From the NCBI RefSeq assembly GCF_019679455.1, contig NZ_JAIEZQ010000001.1:744001-808000 (forward strand): a DNA stretch of 64,000 bases, given 5' to 3'. The notes under the pieces were generated by a model. That model made no database searches. It saw only the letters and a list, made by a program, of their open reading frames with translations, and was not told the origin of the DNA. This DNA is from Nocardioides jiangsuensis (GTDB taxonomy: Bacteria > Actinomycetota > Actinomycetes > Propionibacteriales > Nocardioidaceae). A program made the translations under genes and the position numbers. The stretch's first letter is position 1; the number at the start of each line of letters is the position of its first letter. This document shows positions 8,290 to 16,014 of the stretch, one piece after another.

Positions 8290-8314
8290 CACGTACGTAC
8301 CAGATAGTTCATTA
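8290..8314 (+). promoter_or_regulatory. Candidate operator, dehydrogenase copy of the 25-bp repeated element
   Basis: This copy begins CACGTACGTAC and ends ATAGTTCATTA. It matches the quiC-side element at 20 of 25 positions in the opposite orientation, and its last base abuts the AGGAG ribosome-binding site of the next gene, as it nearly does at quiC. The two copies therefore share sequence, orientation relative to the gene and distance to the start codon. Confidence 0.68.
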
Positions 8315-8323
8315 GGAGCGAGC

Positions 8324-9187
8324 ATGTCGGACGCCTACCTCGTGGGTCTCGTCGGCGCCGGAGTCACCCGGTCGTTCACCCCCGCGATGCACATGCGGGA
8401 GGCGGACGCGCACGGGCTGCGCTACCTCTACCGAGCGATCGACCTCAGCGCCCTCGGGATCTCCCCCACCGAGATCGGCGACCTTGTGCGCTCCGCCCGG
8501 ATCCTCGGGTACGACGCGCTCAACATCACCCACCCGTGCAAGCAGCTGGTCATCGAGCACCTGGACCGCCTGGACGAGACCGCCGCCCGGCTGGGCGCCG
8601 TCAACACGGTGGTGTTCGAGGACGGCGCGGCGGTCGGCTACAACACCGACACCACCGGCTTCGCCTCCGCCGTACGCCACCACCTGCCCGGGGCCGCGGT
8701 CGGCGGCGTCGTGCAGCTGGGAGCGGGCGGCGCGGGCACGGCCGTCGCGGACGCCCTGCTCTCCCTCGGGACCGAGCACCTCGTGCTGGTCGACGTCGAC
8801 GAGTCGCGCAGCACGAAGCTCGCCCGGGAGCTCGCGCAGCGCCACCCCGAGGCCAGGGTCGAGAGCGGCCACCCGGACAAGCTGCCGGTGCTGCTGCCCG
8901 CGGCCGACGGCCTGGTGCACTGCACCCCCACCGGGATGGCCGACCACCCCGGCCTCCCGCTGGACCCCGCGCTCCTCCACCCCGGGATGTGGGTCGCGGA
9001 CATCGTCTACCGGCCGCTCGACACCGCACTGCTGCAGGCAGCACGGCACGCGGGCTGCCGCACCCTGCACGGAGGGCACATGGCGGTCTACCAGGCCGTC
9101 GACGCCTTCCGGCTGATCACAGGCGTCGACCCCGACGCCGACCGCATGCTCGCCCACCTCAGCGAGCTCGCCGCCGAGCGCGGCTGA
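8324..9187 (+). CDS. aroE: Quinate/shikimate dehydrogenase, NAD type (AroE family)
   Basis: The 287-residue enzyme should oxidise shikimate and/or quinate. The substrate site SFTPAMH (17-23), catalytic Lys73 in NITHPCKQ and Asp109 in YNTDTTGF are present, as is the Rossmann loop LGAGGAGTAV (132-141). The second strand ends in VLVDVDES with Asp157, which favours NAD over NADP and resembles catabolic QsuD of Corynebacterium rather than biosynthetic AroE. The ATG at 8324 follows an AGGAG site; an upstream in-frame ATG at 8279 would run through the promoter and operator and is rejected. It sits with TetR, quiC and a transporter. The use of the symbol aroE reflects family, not a biosynthetic role. 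Confidence 0.88.
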   Translation: MSDAYLVGLVGAGVTRSFTPAMHMREADAHGLRYLYRAIDLSALGISPTEIGDLVRSARILGYDALNITHPCKQLVIEHLDRLDETAARLGAVNTVVFEDGAAVGYNTDTTGFASAVRHHLPGAAVGGVVQLGAGGAGTAVADALLSLGTEHLVLVDVDESRSTKLARELAQRHPEARVESGHPDKLPVLLPAADGLVHCTPTGMADHPGLPLDPALLHPGMWVADIVYRPLDTALLQAARHAGCRTLHGGHMAVYQAVDAFRLITGVDPDADRMLAHLSELAAERG

Positions 9188-9280
9188 CCCTTGCACCACC
9201 CACCCACACAGAACCCGGCCTTTCGGCCACTCGACCGCTGGCGCCTGCCCGCGGGAGACTCGACCCGAGGAGGACCCCCG

Positions 9281-10612
9281 ATGGAGGGACCGAGCACCAC
9301 CGGCAAGACCCCGCACAGGGCAGCGGTCGCGAGCTTCATGGGCAGCGCCGTGGAGTACTACGACTTCTTCGTCTTCGGCTCCGCGGCCGCCCTGATCTTC
9401 CCGCATGTCTTCTTCCCCGACGACAACGCCTCCGCGCTGGTGATGTCGTTCGCGACCTTCGCGTTCGCCTACGTCGCCCGCCCCTTCGGCGCGGTCATCC
9501 TCGGCCACTTCGGCGACCGCGTCGGCCGCCAGCGCGTGCTGATGTTCACCCTGCTGCTGATGGGCTTCTCCACGTTCGTGATCGGCTGCCTGCCGTCGTA
9601 CGACGCCATCGGCTGGGCGGCTCCGGCGCTCCTCGTCCTGTGCCGTCTGCTGCAGGGCCTCTCCGCCGCCGGCGAGCAGGCCGGCGCGAGCTCGCTGACG
9701 CTGGAGCACGCACCCGACGACCGCCGGTCGTTCTTCACCTCCTGGACGCTGACCGGGACCCAGGGCGGTCAGATCCTGGCGGCCCTGGTCTTCATCCCGG
9801 TCGTGGCGCTGCCGGACGACATCAAGTACACCATCGGCTGGCGGATCCCCTTCTGGCTCAGCGCCGTGGTGGTCGTCGTCGCCTACTTCATCCGCCGCAG
9901 CCTGCACGAGCCGCCGTCGTTCCAGGAGGCCAAGGAGAACGACCAGATCGCCCGCCTCCCCGTCGTCGTGCTGCTCCGCGAGCACTGGGCCGACGTGCTC
10001 CGCGTCATCTGCTGCGCCTTCATCGCGGCCGTCTCCACCGTGTTCGGCAACCTCGCCATCGCCTACGGCACCGAGGTCGGCGTGAACGAGTCGATCACCC
10101 TGTGGCTGGTCGTCGTCGCGAACATCGTGGCGCTGTTCACGCAGCCCATGTTCGGTCGCCTCGCCGACAGGATCGGACGCAAGCCGGTCTTCATCTACGG
10201 CGCGCTCTCCAGCGCCGCGCTCATGCCGTTCTACCTGCTGTCGATGAGCGCCGACAACGAGCTGCTGACTTTCGCCCTCGCGGTGCTCACGTTCTCCTTC
10301 GGGTACGCCGCCGCGAACGCCACCTGGCCGTCCTTCTACGGCGAGATGTTCAGCACCCAGGTGCGCTTCTCGGGCGTGGCGATCGGGACCCAGCTCGGCT
10401 TCCTGATGGCCGGCTTCGCCCCGACGATCGTCACCGCGCTGGGCGGCGTCCAGGAGGGCGGCTGGGTCGTCACCGCCGGCTTCACCGCGGTCATCGCCCT
10501 CATCGCCGCCGTCTCCGCGGCCACGGCCCGGGAGACCCGGGACGTGCCCACCTCGGAGCTCGGCCTCAAGCGGGGTGCCGCCGCGGAGGTGCGGGTGCCG
10601 ACCTCCGTCTGA
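9281..10612 (+). CDS. MFS transporter, metabolite:H+ symporter type, probable shikimate/quinate uptake
   Basis: The 443-residue inner-membrane protein has about 12 hydrophobic segments. Its opening, ASFMGSAVEYYDFFVFG, is the hallmark of the metabolite:H+ symporter family that includes the shikimate carrier ShiA. The loop 2-3 motif GHFGDRVGRQR and the central GRLADRIGRKP repeat are typical MFS signatures. The ATG at 9281 has a strong GAGGAGGA site; an in-frame ATG at 9191 has none and would add a non-conserved leader. It follows the dehydrogenase gene by 93 nt and ends at a strong terminator. Shikimate or quinate is the likely substrate from context; protocatechuate is possible. Confidence 0.85.
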   Translation: MEGPSTTGKTPHRAAVASFMGSAVEYYDFFVFGSAAALIFPHVFFPDDNASALVMSFATFAFAYVARPFGAVILGHFGDRVGRQRVLMFTLLLMGFSTFVIGCLPSYDAIGWAAPALLVLCRLLQGLSAAGEQAGASSLTLEHAPDDRRSFFTSWTLTGTQGGQILAALVFIPVVALPDDIKYTIGWRIPFWLSAVVVVVAYFIRRSLHEPPSFQEAKENDQIARLPVVVLLREHWADVLRVICCAFIAAVSTVFGNLAIAYGTEVGVNESITLWLVVVANIVALFTQPMFGRLADRIGRKPVFIYGALSSAALMPFYLLSMSADNELLTFALAVLTFSFGYAAANATWPSFYGEMFSTQVRFSGVAIGTQLGFLMAGFAPTIVTALGGVQEGGWVVTAGFTAVIALIAAVSAATARETRDVPTSELGLKRGAAAEVRVPTSV

Positions 10613-10640
10613 CGCGGCGAGCGCCGGCTCGCGACACCGC

Positions 10641-10672
10641 CAGGGGCCCTCTTCCTCGGAAGAGGGCCCCTG
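10641..10672 (+). terminator. Strong hairpin terminator after the transporter gene
   Basis: A perfect 14-bp stem (10641-10654 with 10659-10672) closes on a CTCG tetraloop 29 nt after the transporter stop. There is no U tract, as is common in high-GC actinobacteria. Confidence 0.75.
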
Positions 10673-10897
10673 CCTGCCCCCGGGTCTCCCGTGGTGCCCG
10701 ACATCCTGGGGTGCTCCAGGCAATTCCTGGGGCCCGGATCGCAGGATCTCGCTTCCCCGAGGGTCTGGTTTTCCTATCGTTGACCCGGTCGACCTCGTTG
10801 AGGGGACGGCGGGGTGACTCCTTCCCTGCGGGAGGTTCCCCCCGCCGAGGTCGGCACCTACGTCGCGGGGGCGCGGCCCGCGCCCCCCGCGCGGCGG

Positions 10898-10946
10898 CCC
10901 CCCCGGGGGGGGGGGGGGGGGCCCCCCCGCCGCCCCCCCCCCCCCC
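10898..10946. repeat. G/C homopolymer tract, probable assembly artefact
   Basis: The tract reads C7 (10898-10904), G17 (10905-10921), C7 (10922-10928), a short GC spacer and C14 (10933-10946). Nothing else in the window approaches this. Runs of this length in a bacterial chromosome usually mark a sequencing or gap-closing fault. Confidence 0.8.
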
Positions 10947-10961
10947 ACGGCCGGACGGAGA

Positions 10962-11156
10962 TCAGTCCCGGCGACCGGGCTCTGAGTAGTCAGCCCACTC
11001 GTCGTACTCGTCGGCTTCGACGGCATCCTCGGATGCGTCGGTCTTCGACTCGCCGTGCAGCTCTCGGGCCAGCGCGCTGAGGTCCGTCTCGTGAGAGCGG
11101 TACTTCAGGTCGCGGGCAACCTTCGTCTGCTTCGCCTTAGCTCGGCCGCGCCCCAT
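10962..11156 (-). CDS. DUF3073 family small protein
   Basis: The 64-residue protein begins MGRGRAKAKQTKVARDLKY and ends in an acidic tail with YDEWADY, the two conserved ends of the actinobacterial DUF3073 family. Function is unknown; the basic head and acidic tail suggest nucleic-acid or ribosome binding, which is only a guess. The ATG at 11156 starts the conserved sequence; a longer frame from 11177 adds seven unconserved residues. It lies next to purM in the same orientation, a conserved neighbourhood in actinobacteria. Confidence 0.85.
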   Translation of the reverse strand: MGRGRAKAKQTKVARDLKYRSHETDLSALARELHGESKTDASEDAVEADEYDEWADYSEPGRRD

Positions 11157-11381
11157 AGGGTCGACCCCCTCGCACACTCGGCCGGAGTCACGTCTTCCCC
11201 ACCCGTGACGGCCGGTTACCGACCTTCACGGACGAAGCCCACGCGCGTCCGGTCTCTCGTTCGTATTCTCGTGGGTCCAACGGTACCTGCCCACCGGTGG
11301 TTCCTGCACATCAGGAGCACGATTCGGGACAAATCCGGGGCCGCGGGTCGCCGTACGGCGGGTCGGCGGCCGCCGCGGCGG

Positions 11382-12494
11382 TCAGGCCCAGCCGGGGTGC
11401 CGGCCCACCAGCGAGACCGTGCCGCCGGCCTGCGCCTCGAGGGCGTCGGACACCGCGCTCACCTCGCCGCAGACCCAGGCGCGCACGCCGTGGCCCTCGA
11501 GCAGCGAGATCGCCCGGTCGGCGTCGTCGGCCGCGGTCAGCGAGACCATGCCGACGCCGCAGTTGAGCGTCTTCTCCAGGTCGTCCTGCGGCACCGAGCC
11601 GACCCGGCGGACCAGGTCGAAGACCGGCTGCGGGGTCCAGGTGCCGCGGTCGACGGTGGCGACCAGCTCCTCGGGCATCACCCGCTCGAGGTTGGCGGCC
11701 AGGCCGCCCCCGGTGATGTGGGACATCGCATGGGTGCGGGTGTTCCGGGCCAGGTCGAGGCAGGCCTTGGCGTAGATCCGGGTCGGCTCGAGGAGCTCGT
11801 CGCCGAGGGTACGGCCGAGCTCCGGCACGTCCCGGTCCAGCGCCCAGCCGGCGGTGTTGAGCAGGACGTGGCGCACCAGCGAGTAGCCGTTGGAGTGCAG
11901 TCCGCTCGACTGCATCGCGATCACCACGTCACCGGGCCGGACCCGTCCGGGGCCGAGCAGGTCGGCGGCCTCGACGACCCCGGTGGTCGAGCCCGCGACG
12001 TCGTACTCGTCCGGACCGAGCAGCCCGGGGTGCTCGGCGGTCTCGCCGCCGATCAGGGCGCAGCCGGCCTGGACGCACGCCTCGGCGATGCCCTGGACGA
12101 TCGCGGCGATCCGCTCCGGCACCACCCGGCCGGTCGCGATGTAGTCGGTGAGGAACAGCGGCTCGGCGCCACAGACGACGAGGTCGTCGACGAGCATCCC
12201 GACGAGGTCGAAGCCGATCGTGTGGTGGCGGTCCATCGCCTGGGCGACGGCCACCTTGGTGCCCACGCCGTCGGCCGAGCTGGCGAGCAGCGGGCGCTTG
12301 TAGGACTTGAGCGCGCTGGCGTCGAAGAGCCCCGCGAAGCCGCCGATGCCGCCGATCATCTCGGGACGCCGGGCCTTGTCGACCCACACCTTCATCAGCT
12401 CGACGGCCCGGTCCCCGGCCTCGATGGAGACCCCGGCGGCCTCGTAGGTGCTGCCGCCGGCGGCGGCGCTTGCGGTCTCGGCCTGGTCAGACAT
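11382..12494 (-). CDS. purM: Phosphoribosylformylglycinamidine cyclo-ligase
   Basis: The 370-residue AIR synthetase closes the imidazole ring from FGAM using ATP, step five of purine synthesis. The family motifs SSADGVGTKVA (about 70), GGETAEHPG (about 155), HSNGYSLVR and HITGGGL are all present. The ATG at 12494 has GAGGAA upstream; longer readings run back through the purF terminus and are rejected. It is 47 nt downstream of purF on the same strand, so the two are probably one transcript, as in many actinobacteria. Confidence 0.96.
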   Translation of the reverse strand: MSDQAETASAAAGGSTYEAAGVSIEAGDRAVELMKVWVDKARRPEMIGGIGGFAGLFDASALKSYKRPLLASSADGVGTKVAVAQAMDRHHTIGFDLVGMLVDDLVVCGAEPLFLTDYIATGRVVPERIAAIVQGIAEACVQAGCALIGGETAEHPGLLGPDEYDVAGSTTGVVEAADLLGPGRVRPGDVVIAMQSSGLHSNGYSLVRHVLLNTAGWALDRDVPELGRTLGDELLEPTRIYAKACLDLARNTRTHAMSHITGGGLAANLERVMPEELVATVDRGTWTPQPVFDLVRRVGSVPQDDLEKTLNCGVGMVSLTAADDADRAISLLEGHGVRAWVCGEVSAVSDALEAQAGGTVSLVGRHPGWA

Positions 12495-12541
12495 GGGTTC
12501 CTCGTCCGTGGGTCGGGGTGGGCGCCGTCGGCGGTCGGTCG

Positions 12542-14107
12542 TCAGGGGCGGTCGAGCGCGTCGGAGGCCCCGCCGCCGGAGAGGCTGGCGCTGAGCCCGT
12601 CGACGTCGGTGGCGATCTCGGTGCTCGTCATCTCGAGCAGGTGCTTGCCGAGGTGCTCGGGTTCGGGCAGCTGCACCGGGTAGACCCCGTCGAAGCAGGC
12701 TCGGCACAGGTCGTCCTTCGGCACGGTCGTCGCCTCGACCAGCTCGTCGAGCGAGATGTAGCCGAGCGAGTCCGCGTCGATGGAGCGGCAGATCTCGTCG
12801 CTGTTCAGTCCGTTGGCGATCAGCTCCGCGCGGGTGGCGAAGTCGATTCCGTAGAAGCAGGGCCACTTCACCGGCGGGCTGGAGATCCGCACGTGCACCT
12901 CGCGGGCGCCGGCCTCGCGCAGCATCCGGACCAGGGCGCGCTGGGTGTTGCCGCGCACGATCGAGTCGTCGACGACCACGAGCCGCTTGCCCTCGATCAC
13001 GTCGCGCAGCGGGTTCAGCTTCAACCGGATGCCGAGCTGCCGGATCGTCTGCGAGGGCTGGATGAAGGTGCGCCCGACGTAGGAGTTCTTCACCAGGCCC
13101 GAGCCGTAGGGGATGCCGCTGGCCTCGGCGTACCCGATCGCCGCGGGCGTGCCGGACTCGGGCACCGGGATCACCAGGTCGGCGTCGGCGGGGAACTCCT
13201 TGGCGAGGCGCCGGCCGATCTCCACCCGGACGCTGTGCACCCGCTGGCCCTGGAGCAGGGTGTCGGGACGGGCGAGATAGACGAACTCGAACAGGCAGTG
13301 CTTGGGAGCCGGCTCGGCGAAGGTGCGGCTGCGCAGCCCGTCCTCGTCGACCGCGATCAGCTCGCCGGGCTCGATCTCGCGGATGAACGACGCACCGACG
13401 ATGTCGAGCGCCGCGGTCTCCGAGGCGACCACCCAGCCGCGCTCGAGGCGGCCGAGCACGAGCGGGCGGATGCCCTGCGGGTCGCGCGCGGCGTACAGGG
13501 TGTTCTCGTCCATCCAGACGAACGAGAACGCGCCCTTGACGGTGGTGAGGACCTCGGCGGCGTTCTCCTCGAGGCTCCGGTCCGGGTGGTGCGCGAACAG
13601 CGCGGTGACCAGGCTGGTGTCGTTGGTCGACACCACGTTGCGCGAGGGGAGGTCGAGCTCGCCGACCGCGTTGGGCAGGCCGGCGACGCGGCTCGCGAGC
13701 TCGCTGGTGTTGGTCAGGTTGCCGTTGTGCGCCAGGGCGATCGAGCCCGTGGCGGTCGGCCGGAACGTCGGCTGCGCGTTGTGCCAGGTGCTGGCGCCGG
13801 TCGTGGAGTAGCGGGCGTGGCCCACGGCGAGGTGGCCCTTGAGCGACTCCAGGGTGGTCTCGTCGAAGACCTGGGAGACCAGGCCCATGTCCTTGAAGAC
13901 GAGGATCTGCCGGCCGTTGCTGACCGCCATCCCGGCGGACTCCTGGCCGCGGTGCTGCAGCGCGTAGAGGCCGTAGTAGGTCATCTTCGCGACGTCCTCG
14001 CCGGGGGCCCAGACACCGAAGACCCCGCAGGCGTCCTGGGGACCGCGTTCCTGGGGGTCGAGGTCGTGGTTCAGGCGGCCGTCTCCACGGCGGGAGTTGC
14101 TGGTCAC
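12542..14107 (-). CDS. purF: Amidophosphoribosyltransferase
   Basis: The 521-residue enzyme makes 5-phosphoribosylamine from PRPP and glutamine, the committed step of purine synthesis. The mature N-terminal nucleophile is the cysteine in DACGVFGVWAPGE, so a propeptide of about 23 residues must be removed. LYALQHRGQESAG belongs to the glutaminase domain and VVVDDSIVRGNT is the PRPP-binding loop. The GTG at 14107 is chosen because a TAGACT -10 box lies 7 nt upstream, giving a leaderless start; the longer frame to 14188 adds Arg-rich unconserved sequence. It precedes purM and follows the M20 peptidase gene. Confidence 0.95.
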   Translation of the reverse strand: MTSNSRRGDGRLNHDLDPQERGPQDACGVFGVWAPGEDVAKMTYYGLYALQHRGQESAGMAVSNGRQILVFKDMGLVSQVFDETTLESLKGHLAVGHARYSTTGASTWHNAQPTFRPTATGSIALAHNGNLTNTSELASRVAGLPNAVGELDLPSRNVVSTNDTSLVTALFAHHPDRSLEENAAEVLTTVKGAFSFVWMDENTLYAARDPQGIRPLVLGRLERGWVVASETAALDIVGASFIREIEPGELIAVDEDGLRSRTFAEPAPKHCLFEFVYLARPDTLLQGQRVHSVRVEIGRRLAKEFPADADLVIPVPESGTPAAIGYAEASGIPYGSGLVKNSYVGRTFIQPSQTIRQLGIRLKLNPLRDVIEGKRLVVVDDSIVRGNTQRALVRMLREAGAREVHVRISSPPVKWPCFYGIDFATRAELIANGLNSDEICRSIDADSLGYISLDELVEATTVPKDDLCRACFDGVYPVQLPEPEHLGKHLLEMTSTEIATDVDGLSASLSGGGASDALDRP

Positions 14108-14114
14108 GCGGCCG

Positions 14115-14120
14115 AGTCTA
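14115..14120 (-). promoter_or_regulatory. -10 element of purF, leaderless start
   Basis: On the minus strand TAGACT is 7 nt ahead of the GTG at 14107. No ribosome-binding site is visible, and this supports the shorter purF start. Confidence 0.5.
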
Positions 14121-14195
14121 CGGGGGCGCAGGCGATCGCGCCGAACCCGTCCTAGACGGTGGGCCGACCCGCGCACGGGCCGGCCCACCGCGAGG

Positions 14196-15548
14196 TCACA
14201 AGTTGTTCAGCAGCAGCGTCTCGGCGAGGCAGACCCGCTCGAACTCCGCGAGGTGCAGCCCCTCGTTGGCGCCGTGGGCGCGGGTGTCGGGGTCCTCGAC
14301 ACCGGTCACCAGCACCGCGGCCGCGGGGAACGCCTTCTGGAACGACGCGATGAACGGGATCGAGCCGCCCACGCCGATGTCGACCGGGTCGGTGCCGTCC
14401 CAGGCCTCCTTGAACGCGGCCCGGGCTGCGTCGTACGCCGGCCCGCTGGCGTCGATCACGCCGGGCTCACCGCTCTCGCGCCCCTTGGTGACGGTGACCT
14501 TCGCGCCCCACGGGGCGTGGTCGTGGAGGTGGGCGACCAGCTTGTCGATCGCCGAGGTGGCGTCGTCGCCGGGAGCGAGCCGGAGCGAGACCTTCGCCCG
14601 CACCGACGGGATCAGGGTGTTGCTCGCGTCGGCGGTGCGGGTGGCGTCGAAGCCGATGATCGAGATGGACGGCTTGGTCCACAGCCGCTCGACCGCGGAA
14701 CCCGAGCCGATGAGCTCGACCCCGTCCAGGATCGAGGACTCCTCACGGATCCGCTGCTCGGGGTACTCCAGGTCGGCGGCGGGACCGGAGACGAGGCCCT
14801 CGACTGCGACGTTGCCCTCGTCGTCGTGGAGCGTGGCGAGCAGGCGCACCATGCTCATCACCGCGTCGGGGACCAGGCCGCCCCACATCCCGGAGTGCAC
14901 GCCGTGGTCGAGGGTGGCGAGGTCGACGAAGACGTCCACGTTGCCGCGCAGGGTGGTGGTCAGCGCCGGGACGCCGATCTCCCAGTTGGTGGAGTCGGCG
15001 ATCACGATCACGTCGGCGGCGAGCAGGTCCTTGTGCTCGGCGAGGAACGCCTCGAGCGTGGGTGAGCCGACCTCCTCCTCACCCTCGACGAAGACGGTGA
15101 CCCCCACAGGCGGCGTACCGCCGTGGGCGCGGATCGCGGCGAGGTGGGCGGCGATCCCGGCCTTGTCGTCGGCGGCACCGCGGCCGTAGAGCCGGTCACC
15201 GCGCTCGGTGGGCTCGAACGGCTCGCTGTCCCAGTCCTCGCGGCGCCCGACGGGCTGGACGTCGTGGTGCGCGTAGAGCAGCACGGTCGGCGCGCCCTCC
15301 GGGCCGGGCCTGCGGGCCACGACCGCGGGAGCGCCGCCACCGCTGGACAGGATCCGGACGTCGTCGAACCCCTCGGCCCGGAACAGGTCGGCGGTCACCT
15401 CCGCCGAGCGCTCCACGTCGGCCTTGCGGGCCGGGTCGGCGCTCACCGAAGGGATCCGGACCAGGGCCTCCAGGTCGGCCCGGACGGAGGGCAGCACGTC
15501 CTGCACGGCGCTGCGGAGCTGGTCGACCGTCTTCCTCGTTGAAGTCAT
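14196..15548 (-). CDS. M20 family metallopeptidase (dipeptidase-like)
   Basis: The 450-residue cytosolic zinc peptidase has the M20 signatures: LLYAHHDVQPVG with the first His ligand, GRGAADDKAG with the bridging Asp, and VEGEEEVGSP with the catalytic Glu and adjacent ligand Glu. GVHSGMWGG and the C-terminal HGANEG segment complete the family. It probably hydrolyses small peptides; the exact substrate is unknown. The ATG at 15548 is 7 nt from a TAGGGT -10 box. It lies between the SCP2-like gene and purF on the same strand, an arrangement with its own promoters. Confidence 0.88.
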   Translation of the reverse strand: MTSTRKTVDQLRSAVQDVLPSVRADLEALVRIPSVSADPARKADVERSAEVTADLFRAEGFDDVRILSSGGGAPAVVARRPGPEGAPTVLLYAHHDVQPVGRREDWDSEPFEPTERGDRLYGRGAADDKAGIAAHLAAIRAHGGTPPVGVTVFVEGEEEVGSPTLEAFLAEHKDLLAADVIVIADSTNWEIGVPALTTTLRGNVDVFVDLATLDHGVHSGMWGGLVPDAVMSMVRLLATLHDDEGNVAVEGLVSGPAADLEYPEQRIREESSILDGVELIGSGSAVERLWTKPSISIIGFDATRTADASNTLIPSVRAKVSLRLAPGDDATSAIDKLVAHLHDHAPWGAKVTVTKGRESGEPGVIDASGPAYDAARAAFKEAWDGTDPVDIGVGGSIPFIASFQKAFPAAAVLVTGVEDPDTRAHGANEGLHLAEFERVCLAETLLLNNL

Positions 15549-15555
15549 GGCGGAC

Positions 15556-15561
15556 ACCCTA
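15556..15561 (-). promoter_or_regulatory. -10 element of the M20 peptidase gene, leaderless start
   Basis: TAGGGT on the minus strand lies 7 nt before the ATG at 15548, with no Shine-Dalgarno sequence. Confidence 0.45.
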
Positions 15562-15581
15562 TGACCGGGCACACACCGCTC

Positions 15582-15941
15582 TCACGCCAGAGGCAGCAGC
15601 GGCGTCAGGTCGGAGCGCTCGCCGGACGCGACCAGCCGGGCGTCGCGCGCGGCGTCGGTCCACGCCAGGTCGCCCACCGCGAGCGCGATCCAGGTCGCGG
15701 CGTCCATCTCCACCACCGCGGGCGGGGTGCCCCGCGTGTGCCGGGTGCCCGCGAGGCACTGCGCCACGGCGTACGGCGGCACGCGCACCTCGACCGCCCC
15801 GCCCGGGGCCTTCGCGACCAGGAGCGCGAGGAGGTGCTTGGTGAGCAGCCGGAGGTCGGCGCCGTCCGCGGAGCCGTCCCGGAACCGGCTGAGCGCGGGG
15901 CCGACCACGGCGGGGTCGGCGGGGCGGAGGCGCACGGGCAT
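15582..15941 (-). CDS. Sterol carrier family (SCP2-like) small protein
   Basis: The 119-residue protein begins MPVRLRPADPAVVG and holds a short SCP2-like fold: VEVRVPPYAVAQCL, then VVEMDAATWIALAVGDLAW, as in the bacterial sterol-carrier domain proteins found near purF in actinobacteria. Its ligand and role are unknown. The ATG at 15941 has GATACT 7 nt upstream; the longer frame crosses the divergent promoter region and is rejected. The opposite-strand DUF1906 gene starts 70 nt away. Confidence 0.75.
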   Translation of the reverse strand: MPVRLRPADPAVVGPALSRFRDGSADGADLRLLTKHLLALLVAKAPGGAVEVRVPPYAVAQCLAGTRHTRGTPPAVVEMDAATWIALAVGDLAWTDAARDARLVASGERSDLTPLLPLA

Positions 15942-15948
15942 GCACAGC

Positions 15949-15954
15949 AGTATC
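15949..15954 (-). promoter_or_regulatory. -10 element of the SCP2-like gene, leaderless start
   Basis: GATACT on the minus strand lies 7 nt before the ATG at 15941, with no ribosome-binding site. Confidence 0.45.
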
Positions 15955-16014
15955 CCGCACACCCGATCTGCCCTAAAGTGACCCGGTCGGTCCAGATATT
16001 CCAACGGGGGAATG

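Larger units (their letters stand above)
10613..10961. other. 349-nt region without a confident gene, disrupted by homopolymers
   Basis: After the terminator this region holds a possible GTG start at 10814, whose frame stays open into the homopolymers (reading SLREVPPAEVGTYVAG before turning into Pro/Arg/Gly runs). The plausible coding stretch, about 25 codons, is not recognisable as a family. In other actinobacteria the small regulator gene bldC lies close to the DUF3073-purM block, so a damaged small gene here is possible but unproven. Confidence 0.4.

Noticed and set aside
8279-8323. Upstream ATG as start of the quinate/shikimate dehydrogenase
   Set aside because: It has no ribosome-binding site, and the added 15 codons would be translated through the candidate operator. 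ATG 8324 has AGGAG.
8312-11026. Very long open frame on the minus strand across the dehydrogenase, MFS and homopolymer region
   Set aside because: Its translation is Arg/Gly/Gln-rich low complexity, antisense to two well-recognised genes. Such frames are expected at this GC content.
10814-11080. Open frame as a confident gene (possible bldC)
   Set aside because: After about 25 residues it consists of homopolymer translation and then overlaps DUF3073 on the other strand. There is too little sequence to name a family.
11157-11381. Possible riboswitch or purine-sensing leader between DUF3073 and purM
   Set aside because: The gap is downstream of purM and upstream of DUF3073; no purine riboswitch core pairing could be seen.
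14108-14188. Longer N-terminus for purF
   Set aside because: The added residues are Arg-rich and unlike PurF, and a -10 box lies inside that stretch.
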